The notes under the pieces: model-generated
The model's input: the letters and a program-made list of their open reading frames with translations, nothing else
The model's database searches: none
Told to the model about the DNA's origin: nothing
Origin: Nitrospirota bacterium
GTDB taxonomy: Bacteria; Nitrospirota; Thermodesulfovibrionia; Thermodesulfovibrionales; UBA1546
Direction of reading: 5' to 3'
DNA: 5,857 nucleotides
NCBI GenBank assembly: GCA_004298625.1
Contig: SCSY01000266.1
Location: 1-5,857 of the forward strand
Shown here: positions 1 through 5,264 of the stretch, one piece after another
Layout of the letters: each line of letters opens with the position of its first letter
Numbering within the stretch: position 1 is the stretch's first letter
Program-made: the position numbers and the translations under genes

Positions 1-120
1 GCTATTGATCTTGGGACACCTCGGATAGATAAACATATGGGGGATATCAGCTTCTTGCAGTGTCTTATCAAATTCTCCAAGGTTTTCTGAGCCATTGTCA
101 GTTTGCCAGTCTTTGATCTG
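1..120 (-). pseudogene. DDE (rve-type) transposase/integrase fragment
   Basis: Reading the minus strand from 120 to 1 gives 40 uninterrupted codons. They contain WQTDNGSEN, then LGEFDKTLQ, then YPRCPKINS. QTDNGSE carries the second catalytic acidic residue of an rve/DDE integrase core. The YPR.PK.NS segment normally lies just before the catalytic Glu, which would fall outside the window to the left. The overall pattern resembles IS481-like and other integrase-core transposases, and differs from the IS3 OrfB nearby. The upstream two thirds, including the first catalytic Asp, are missing: homology stops at the inverted repeat of the adjacent IS3 element, and the sequence on the far side of that element does not continue this protein. 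I therefore call it a truncated remnant. Its 3' end is not visible, and the exact family is not certain. Confidence 0.72.
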
Positions 121-146
121 AGAGGTGGACCCCGAAATTCGGACAG
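121..146 (+). repeat. Left terminal inverted repeat of the IS3 element
   Basis: It reads AGAGG, then TGGACCCC, a 7-bp variable part (134-140) and GGACAG (141-146). Against the reverse complement of 1392-1417, 21 of 26 positions agree: an uninterrupted block of 13, then two and six more. TG at 126 is the typical IS3-family terminus, with AGAGG lying outside it. Confidence 0.88.
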
Positions 147-164
147 TCGTATAAGGTGTAAAAT
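138..164 (+). promoter_or_regulatory. Weak candidate promoter for orfA
   Basis: TAAAAT at 159-164 is a fair -10 box and lies 30 bp before the orfA start. The only -35-like hexamer at about the right distance is TTCGGA (138-143), with a short 15-bp spacer, partly inside the left inverted repeat. A -35 inside the left end is common in IS elements, but the match is poor. Confidence 0.25.
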
Positions 165-193
165 ATACGATTAACGAAGGAGGACACCGGAGG

Positions 194-481
194 ATGAGCA
201 AGACAAAGAGGACAAGGTATGCGGCGGAGTTCAAGGCTAAGGTAGCCCTTGAGGCGATCAAAGGGGAGAAGACCATAGTAGAGGTAGCCACGAGATTCGG
301 AATCCATCCGAACCAGGTTGGAGAATGGAAGCGCCATGCAGTTGAGGGATTGGCCGACGTTTTTTCAGGCAAGATAGGACAGAAGGACATCGACCATGAG
401 GCACAGGTTAAGGATCTCCACGCAAAGATCGGGCAGCTAACAGTGGAACGGGATTTTTTGGCAAAAGCCTTCGGTCGATGA
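194..481 (+). CDS. IS3-family transposase OrfA (helix-turn-helix protein)
   Basis: This 95-residue protein is the DNA-binding half of an IS3 transposase, which recognises the element's ends. The N-terminus (RTRYAAEFKAKVALEAI) and the segment VATRFGIHPNQVGEWKR at about residues 31-47 form the HTH_Tnp_1-type helix-turn-helix. The last 25 residues have leucines or similar at heptad spacing (VKDLHAKIGQLTVERDFLAK), the leucine-zipper-like dimerisation segment usual in OrfA. AAGGAGGA at 177-184 is a strong ribosome binding site ending 9 nt before ATG 194; a second GGAGG directly abuts the ATG and is too close to use. The stop overlaps the orfB start as ATGA, and orfB is in the -1 frame, allowing an OrfAB fusion. 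Length and start agree with the family. Confidence 0.93.
   Translation: MSKTKRTRYAAEFKAKVALEAIKGEKTIVEVATRFGIHPNQVGEWKRHAVEGLADVFSGKIGQKDIDHEAQVKDLHAKIGQLTVERDFLAKAFGR
454..460 (+). other. Candidate -1 ribosomal frameshift site T_TTT_TTG
   Basis: In the orfA frame the codons are GAT TTT TTG, so the heptamer T TTT TTG is in the correct X_XXY_YYZ phase. A -1 slip re-pairs both tRNAs on TTT TTT and enters the orfB frame. From there codons 460-477 are open and join orfB at its ATG (478). IS3 elements make the full OrfAB transposase by -1 frameshifting, more often on A_AAA_AAG. I see no obvious strong stimulatory stem immediately downstream, so use is inferred from position and phase. Confidence 0.5.
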
Positions 482-1356
482 GCCATGTCCGGAGGAAAGA
501 GATGGTAGAACCAGACCATCCCCGGCTCAGTGTAGTAAAGCAATGCAATCTGCTCAGTATCAGCCGCTCATCATTGTATTACGAAGCAATGGGTGAGACG
601 CCTCTTAATCTGAAACTGATGAGGCTGATAGATGAGCAGTTTCTTGAGACCCCCTACTACGGAGCCCGGCAGATGGCGCGGCATCTCCGGAGGCAGGGAT
701 ACTGGATAAACAGGAAGCGTGTACGCAGGCTGATGCTTAAGATGGGGCTAAGGGCTATATACCAGAAGCCCAATACGAGCAACCCTCATACTGAGCATAA
801 GACATATCCTTATTTACTGAGAGGATTAGATATACAGGAACCAAACCATGTGTGGTGCGCTGATGTAAGCTACATCCCGATGCGAAGGGGATTCCTATAC
901 CTGGTTGCGATTATGGACTGGGCGAGCAGGAAGGTCTTAAGCTGGAGACTAAGCAATACACTTGACGCCGATTTCTGCGTAGCAGCGTTAGAGGAAGCAA
1001 TGGCCAAATACGGCAAGCCTGCGATCTTTAATACGGATCAGGGAAGCCAGTTTACCAGTCTTGATTTCACACAAGTGCTCAAAGATGCCGGAGTCAAGAT
1101 ATCGATGGACGGTAAGGGACGGTGGATGGATAATGTCATGATAGAGAGACTTTGGCGGTCATTGAAATACGAGTGTGTTTATCTTAATGCATTTGAAACA
1201 GGAAGCGAAGCTAAAAACGGCATTGGCAAATGGTTCGACAGATACAACAAGAAGCGGCCTCATTCTTCGCTGGACGACAAGACCCCTTATGAGGCATACT
1301 GGAAACTGCCTATTGGCGGCGATGGGAAGTCAGAAAACTTATTGGAGGCGGCATGA
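478..1356 (+). CDS. IS3-family transposase OrfB (DDE catalytic subunit)
   Basis: This 292-residue protein is the catalytic part of the IS3 transposase. Numbered from ATG 478, an HTH_21-type region (YYGARQMARHLRRQGYWINR) spans about 60-79, followed by the rve core. The catalytic triad is D129 (WCADVSYIP), D187 (NTDQGSQF) and E223 (MIERLWRSLK). The last two are separated by 35 residues, the D-35-E spacing of this family. The conserved C-terminal YNKKRPHSSLDDKTP.EAY is present, so the protein looks full length and potentially active. Two starts are possible: ATG 478, which overlaps the orfA stop as ATGA and suits coupling, and ATG 502, which has a much better ribosome binding site. Most active product is expected as an OrfA-OrfB fusion made by -1 frameshifting. 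Confidence 0.95.
   Translation: MSHVRRKEMVEPDHPRLSVVKQCNLLSISRSSLYYEAMGETPLNLKLMRLIDEQFLETPYYGARQMARHLRRQGYWINRKRVRRLMLKMGLRAIYQKPNTSNPHTEHKTYPYLLRGLDIQEPNHVWCADVSYIPMRRGFLYLVAIMDWASRKVLSWRLSNTLDADFCVAALEEAMAKYGKPAIFNTDQGSQFTSLDFTQVLKDAGVKISMDGKGRWMDNVMIERLWRSLKYECVYLNAFETGSEAKNGIGKWFDRYNKKRPHSSLDDKTPYEAYWKLPIGGDGKSENLLEAA
491..496 (+). promoter_or_regulatory. Strong internal ribosome binding site in orfB
   Basis: GGAGGA lies 5 nt before ATG 502, inside the nominal start of orfB. It would allow a separate OrfB of 284 residues beginning MVEPDHPRL. The ATG at 478 has no comparable site of its own. Confidence 0.45.
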
Positions 1357-1391
1357 TGGATGGTGGTTTCCACCTTAAATCAGCCCCAAAT

Positions 1392-1417
1392 CTGTCCAAA
1401 CGATGGGGTCCACCTCT
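1392..1417 (-). repeat. Right terminal inverted repeat of the IS3 element
   Basis: CTGTCC at 1392-1397, a variable part, GGGGTCCA at 1405-1412 and CCTCT at 1413-1417 mirror the left end. The typical CA terminus is at 1411-1412. A small perfect hairpin, GGTGG-TTT-CCACC at 1362-1374, lies between the orfB stop and this repeat. It lacks a T-run, so it is not a convincing terminator. Confidence 0.88.
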
Positions 1418-1504
1418 GGAGGTCGATTATGAAACAAGCAATCCTTGCTGGAGGAGCGGTACGAGGCTCTCTGACCTGTATCGAGGAAACACCTCTGTTC
1501 CGGG
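1418..1504 (+). pseudogene. Remnant of a sugar-1-phosphate nucleotidyltransferase start
   Basis: GGAGG at 1418-1422 is followed 6 nt later by ATG 1429 and the codons MKQAILAGG, the classic N-terminus of RmlA/GlmU/RfbF-type nucleotidyltransferases. These normally continue with GTRLRPLT and a PKPL segment. Here the same frame reads AVRGS, then LTCIEETP, then LFRV. The missing loop is partly seen in another frame: GGT ACG AGG CTC (GTRL) starts at 1458. This fits a 1-nt and a 5-nt loss around the phosphate-binding loop, plus a 2-codon loss where KP is expected. The similarity ends at the stop of the convergent dehydrogenase gene. The frame itself stays open to TGA 1564-1566, but the tail is antisense to that gene. 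It cannot encode a working enzyme. The N-terminal match is short, so chance is not excluded. Confidence 0.45.
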
Positions 1505-2821
1505 TTAGAGCCGCCAGTAGCCTATCCCCGCAGACAATGCCGCCTCTTTTTTGTACAGTCCCTTGACGTCTATGAGCAAAGGATTGTTGTTACAGAGCCC
1601 CCGGAGTTTCTTTAGAGAGTAGCCGGCAAAAGCCTTATGCCTTACAGCAACAACCACTCCGTCATAAGGCCTTTCGGCTTCCGGTTTTTTGATAAGCTTA
1701 ATGCCATATTCTTTTAATACATCAGCAGGTCCGGCATGTGGGTCGTGGACATAAGGGGAAACACCGTACTCTTTCAGCTCATTATAGATATCTATCACTC
1801 TTGTATTCCTTATATCTTTTATATCGTCCTTGAATGTGAACCCGAGTATGAGGATCTTACTGCCTTTCACTGCCCTGCCTGATTTTATCAGATGTTTTAT
1901 GGTCTGCTCGGCGATATATTTGCCCATGTTGTCGTTAATGCGCCTGCCGGCGAGGATCACCTCAGGATGATAGCCGATGGATTGCGCCTTAAAGGTCAGA
2001 TAATACGGATCAACACCTATGCAATGGCCGCCTACAAGGCCGGGCTCGAACCTGAGAAAGTTCCATTTTGTTGACGCGGCATCCAGTACGTCCCTTGTAT
2101 CAAGTCCGAGTTTATGGAATATGATGGCAAGTTCATTGATGAGGGCTATGTTGAGGTCTCTCTGTATATTTTCTATGACCTTTGCAGCCTCGGCAGTCCT
2201 GATATCAGGGGCCTTATGGATCCCTGCCTTTACAACAAGGCCGTATACCTGCGCAAGTAATTCCACGGTCTTTCTGTCTCCCCCTGCCACTACCTTTATG
2301 ATGTTTGGAAGGTTATGGACTTTATCTCCCGGGTTTATCCTCTCAGGCGAATAGCCGACACTGAAGTCCTTTCCGCATTTCAATCCTGAATATTGCTCGA
2401 TGATAGGCACGCAGAATTCTTCTGTCACTCCCGGATATACCGTGGATTCAAACACAACCGTGGAGCCTTTCTTAAGATTCTCTCCAATAAGCCTTGATGC
2501 CGACTCAAGAGGTTTCAGGTCGGGTATCTTGTGATCGTCTATCGGCGTCGGTACTGCAACTATTAGTATAGAGGCATCTTTAAGCCTCTTGGGGTCTGCT
2601 GTAAAATCTATACGCGCCTTTTTTAAATCTTTGCCGGAAGTCTCGCCTGTAACATCTATGCCTTTTGAAAGTTCTTCTATCCGCTGTTTTTTGACGTCAA
2701 AACCTATAACCTTGCCTAAGGCCTTTAAGGCCTTTCCAAACTCAACTGCCAGAGGAAGGCCTACATATCCAAGGCCGACTACTGCAATCGCCTTTTTACC
2801 TCTTTTAAGATTATCTATCAT
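1505..2821 (-). CDS. tviB: UDP-N-acetylhexosamine 6-dehydrogenase, TviB/WbpO-like
   Basis: This 438-residue cytoplasmic enzyme of the UDP-glucose/GDP-mannose dehydrogenase superfamily would oxidise C6 of a UDP-HexNAc to the uronic acid in two NAD+-dependent steps. Domains in order: a Rossmann NAD domain with GLGYVG (residues 16-21) and acidic D42 for NAD ribose; FESTVYPG (124-131); a central domain with EAAKVIEN (K214, N218); GLVGGHCIGVDPYYL (261-275) with nucleophile C267; and a C-terminal UDP-binding domain with GFTFK (327-331) and DIRNTR (336-341). GVD..ET near 54-61, YSPERINPGD and QRDLNIALINELAIIF closely follow TviB of the Vi antigen pathway, so UDP-GlcNAc or UDP-GalNAc is the likelier substrate than UDP-glucose. 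The end GYWRL is normal for the family. GGGAG lies 10 nt before the ATG. It sits 132 bp after the GT9 gene with a possible own promoter. The exact sugar is inferred. Confidence 0.93.
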   Translation of the reverse strand: MIDNLKRGKKAIAVVGLGYVGLPLAVEFGKALKALGKVIGFDVKKQRIEELSKGIDVTGETSGKDLKKARIDFTADPKRLKDASILIVAVPTPIDDHKIPDLKPLESASRLIGENLKKGSTVVFESTVYPGVTEEFCVPIIEQYSGLKCGKDFSVGYSPERINPGDKVHNLPNIIKVVAGGDRKTVELLAQVYGLVVKAGIHKAPDIRTAEAAKVIENIQRDLNIALINELAIIFHKLGLDTRDVLDAASTKWNFLRFEPGLVGGHCIGVDPYYLTFKAQSIGYHPEVILAGRRINDNMGKYIAEQTIKHLIKSGRAVKGSKILILGFTFKDDIKDIRNTRVIDIYNELKEYGVSPYVHDPHAGPADVLKEYGIKLIKKPEAERPYDGVVVAVRHKAFAGYSLKKLRGLCNNNPLLIDVKGLYKKEAALSAGIGYWRL

Positions 2822-2918
2822 CTTTCACTTTCTCCCATAAAAATATTCACAATATCCTTTTTAGAAATAAGGCAGGCTCCTATCATAAAGTCCCAAGCAT
2901 CAAACTTGAGCATTGAGA

Positions 2919-2947
2919 ATTTTAATATATAGCTGAAGAGAAATCAA
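2919..2947 (-). promoter_or_regulatory. Candidate sigma70-type promoter for the dehydrogenase gene
   Basis: On the minus strand TTGATT (2947-2942) and TAAAAT (2924-2919) are separated by exactly 17 bp. They match the consensus at 4 of 6 and 5 of 6 positions, and the region around the -10 is AT-rich. Transcription would start near 2912, giving a leader of about 90 nt before ATG 2821. The position in the only sizeable intergenic gap of the minus-strand cluster supports it. AT-rich spacers can produce such matches by chance. Confidence 0.45.
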
Positions 2948-2953
2948 GGAAAC

Positions 2954-3967
2954 TTAACCGAGCATCGCGTTTATGGCGGCAAATACATCATTGACAGACA
3001 CATTAGAAGCGTCTTTTCCATCTGTCAGGATTACATGCCTCGTGCCCCATGGCGCCCAGCTTTTTGGATTGGTTGAACCCCATATTGTGACAATGGGTTT
3101 TTGCAGCGCTGCTGCTATGTGCATCGCCCCACCGTCACAACAGACAACAATACTGCTCAGGCTCAGGGCTGAGATAAGCTCTCCGAGTTTTGTTGTTTTA
3201 TAGGCAAGCGGTTCCGGGCTCAGGGAATTTTTGATGAACTCCGCTTTTTCATCGTCTCCGGGATGATATATATTTTTTTCGCTTCCCGGCGACCATAAAA
3301 GCAATACACCGGCATTATGCCTGTTGAGTACAAGTTTCCCAAGCTCGATGAATTTTTCTACAGGCCATCTGTTTTCCGGGCGCCTGCTGCTTATATGAAA
3401 GGCTATGAGAGTTTTCCCTTTGCTATGACCTGATGCATTTAAAAAATCCCGAACCTTCTTCACCTCATCTTCCGAGGGGAAAATCCTTAACTGCTGCGGG
3501 GCGCCGTTTATGCCAAGACAGGATAATAAATTAAAAGTTTTTTCTGCTTCATGTAGTATTTCTTCAGGCTCGTACAAAGGCATATTATAGAACTTTGATT
3601 TCATCCCTTTTTTTAAATATCCAATCCTTTTTTTTGCGCCTGTAATAAATGTATATCTGGCAAGCCTCGGAGAGTATGAACCGCATCCTATTGCGGCATC
3701 ATATTTTTCTTTCCGTATTTTGTGTAAGACCTTTAAATTATTTAACCATACAGAAATCTTATTTTTTTCAGGGGCATGTTTTGCTTTTTCATAGGTGTAA
3801 ATTTCGTTTATATCCGGATTGTTTCTTATGGCGTCAACATTGTATGTGTTTACCAGTATCCCGATTTTTGCATCAGGGTAATGATTCCTTACTGCATGGA
3901 TTGCGGGCGTGGTGCAGACGAGGTCGCCTATGTTGTCACGCCGGATAAAGAGGATTTTTTTTGACAT
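2954..3967 (-). CDS. Glycosyltransferase family 9 (heptosyltransferase-like)
   Basis: This 337-residue protein matches the ADP-heptose:LPS heptosyltransferase fold (WaaC/WaaF/WaaQ class, GT9), which adds sugars to lipid A-core at the cytoplasmic membrane face. The N-terminal domain begins with ILFIRRDNIGDLVCTTPA (residues 5-22), the GT9 signature containing the GD of the acceptor-site loop. The C-terminal nucleotide-sugar domain has FHISSRRPENRWPVEKF (190-206) and CCDGGAMHIAAALQKP (276-291), equivalent to the SDTGPMHLAAAL motif of the family, followed by IWGSTNP. Length is typical. It starts 1 nt after the stop of the upstream membrane protein gene. Its best Shine-Dalgarno (GAAGGA at 3990-3985) is far, 17 nt from the ATG, so translation is probably coupled. 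Whether the donor is heptose or another sugar cannot be told; many GT9 genes in O-antigen loci are not core heptosyltransferases. Confidence 0.9.
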   Translation of the reverse strand: MSKKILFIRRDNIGDLVCTTPAIHAVRNHYPDAKIGILVNTYNVDAIRNNPDINEIYTYEKAKHAPEKNKISVWLNNLKVLHKIRKEKYDAAIGCGSYSPRLARYTFITGAKKRIGYLKKGMKSKFYNMPLYEPEEILHEAEKTFNLLSCLGINGAPQQLRIFPSEDEVKKVRDFLNASGHSKGKTLIAFHISSRRPENRWPVEKFIELGKLVLNRHNAGVLLLWSPGSEKNIYHPGDDEKAEFIKNSLSPEPLAYKTTKLGELISALSLSSIVVCCDGGAMHIAAALQKPIVTIWGSTNPKSWAPWGTRHVILTDGKDASNVSVNDVFAAINAMLG

Positions 3968-3968
3968 G

Positions 3969-5264
3969 CTATTTAACCATTTTTTCCTTCGGAAGCTTAT
4001 TCATGACAGCCATTCCCATAGCAAGGAGCAGCATGAAAAGCAGTTTGCTGTCATCTCCGTCAAAACTTCCGAAGAAATTATTGACCCAGTATCCGCACAT
4101 CATTGTAAGCAGCGCTGCCGACAGGTAGCGAGACAGGTTTTCTGAAGATTCCTTCCAATATTTCAGACACGCCCAAATAAAAGCGCCTATCATCCAGAGG
4201 AAGATTATCAGTCCCTGCACGCCAAGCTCAAAAGCCATGCCTATAAAGGTGTTATGCACCTGAGGGTAGATGAAATGTTCATTTTTTTCATTCCTGACAA
4301 CCTTGGCAAAAAGAAAGCGGCCGTAACCATGCGCATGAAATGGGTTTTCAGATATCTTTTCAATTGCGGTCTTCCACATTGCAAGCCTTTTTTCCACAGC
4401 CTTGGCAGCGGGACCGGCTATTTGCTCCGGGGTCATCTTAAGATATTCACGGAACGAAGGTATCCTGTAGGCGTGATCCGACCGGAACATCTTCCTCTCC
4501 GCATATACAAGGGTTGCCGTGAGGATGAAGACGGCAATTAAAAAACCCCATATCCAACGTTTCTCAGACAGTAAAAGGGCGATTATCAGTACAGCCTGAA
4601 CCCATAATGCAACTACAGCTGCGCGGGTGAAGGTTATGTGCAGGGCTGCCATATTGACTATGAGCAGGACCGAAATCCCGATTCGCTGCCGGAGCTTTTT
4701 GAAATAGAACAGTCCCCAGAAAAGAAACGGGATGACCATTATATGATATAAACCTGCGACCTCTCCGCCTCCCGGATCCCTTAACCCTCCGGCACGATAG
4801 TCATCGCCTGTCCATGAGCCGCCATGTTTTTGGAAATCATAGAACGAATAAACGCTGAAGACAAGGCTTCCTAAAAAAAGGATTTTCAGCAGTAAGACCG
4901 CACTACTTTCTTTTTTTATCGAAAGATATACCATATAAAAAAGGATTATCGGCGTAATTAATTCTCCCCATATTTCTTTCAGGCTCAGGCGGGGGTCAAC
5001 CGAGGTAATTAAGGAGGCAACTGCGATTGTAAAAAAAGCCAGGAATTGCCATTCAAATGACGTCCTGACCCAGGCTAAGTTCTTTGTAAGAAAATACCTC
5101 AGGATCAATAAGATTATCGGCATAAACAGGGCCAGAGAGCGGATAGTTGCTGTATGGGCAACCGGCAGTATAAAGATCAGAATGCCCAGACAGAACATAA
5201 TGGCATTGTCAATCCATAGGATTCTCCTGTCACCTTCCATTGTTGCAAAAGATTTTTCAGTCAC
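3969..5264 (-). CDS. O-antigen ligase/polymerase family membrane protein (Wzy_C type)
   Basis: This is a polytopic inner-membrane protein with about 11-12 hydrophobic segments. Numbered from GTG 5264, the first is at about 17-35 and the last at 408-423. A hydrophilic loop spans about 256-340. Features of the WaaL/Wzy_C family are FTRAAVVAL (212-220), RLAMWKTAIEKISENPFHAHGYG at the start of the large periplasmic loop (R293), and VHNTFIGMAFELGVQG (336-351). The conserved His and Arg in that loop are the residues implicated in glycan transfer. It would either ligate undecaprenyl-linked polysaccharide to lipid A-core or polymerise repeat units; the two are hard to separate by sequence. Start: the longest frame opens at ATG 5285 with no ribosome binding site. 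GTG 5264 has AGGGG 5 nt upstream and overlaps the previous stop by 8 nt, so I prefer it (431 aa). ATG 5240 is also possible. Confidence 0.82.
   Translation of the reverse strand: MTEKSFATMEGDRRILWIDNAIMFCLGILIFILPVAHTATIRSLALFMPIILLILRYFLTKNLAWVRTSFEWQFLAFFTIAVASLITSVDPRLSLKEIWGELITPIILFYMVYLSIKKESSAVLLLKILFLGSLVFSVYSFYDFQKHGGSWTGDDYRAGGLRDPGGGEVAGLYHIMVIPFLFWGLFYFKKLRQRIGISVLLIVNMAALHITFTRAAVVALWVQAVLIIALLLSEKRWIWGFLIAVFILTATLVYAERKMFRSDHAYRIPSFREYLKMTPEQIAGPAAKAVEKRLAMWKTAIEKISENPFHAHGYGRFLFAKVVRNEKNEHFIYPQVHNTFIGMAFELGVQGLIIFLWMIGAFIWACLKYWKESSENLSRYLSAALLTMMCGYWVNNFFGSFDGDDSKLLFMLLLAMGMAVMNKLPKEKMVK

Larger units (their letters stand above)
121..1417 (+). mobile_element. IS3-family insertion sequence, apparently complete
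   Basis: The element has matching terminal inverted repeats, orfA (helix-turn-helix) and orfB (DDE transposase) in the usual two-frame IS3 arrangement, at about 1.3 kb, the normal size. Canonical TG...CA ends would be 126 (TGGACCCC) and 1412 (GGGGTCCA). The match continues five bases further out on both sides (AGAGG at 121-125, CCTCT at 1413-1417), so I give the wider limits. No direct target duplication is found with either set of ends: flanks are CTG/GGA for the wide ends and AGG/CCT for the narrow ends. Both reading frames are intact, so the element could still be active. The left flank is a different transposase fragment and the right flank a sugar-nucleotide gene remnant. The subgroup cannot be fixed by eye. 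Confidence 0.92.

Noticed and set aside
98..337. Minus-strand open frame of 79 codons
   Set aside because: It crosses the IS left end and lies antisense to orfA; no family resemblance. It is a shadow of the real coding sequence and is not in the frame of the transposase fragment at 1-120.
1..1417. Composite transposon formed by two related transposases
   Set aside because: The fragment at 1-120 and the IS3 OrfB belong to different groups by their motifs and lie in opposite orientation. No second copy of either end is visible in the window.
2718..2735. Tandem AAGGCCTTT repeat
   Set aside because: It lies inside the dehydrogenase gene and is explained by the coding of a KALKAL segment on the minus strand.
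2840..2858. AU-rich hairpin upstream of the dehydrogenase as a riboswitch or terminator
   Set aside because: Only about eight weak A-U/G-U pairs, no GC-rich stem, no T-run and no conserved aptamer elements recognised.
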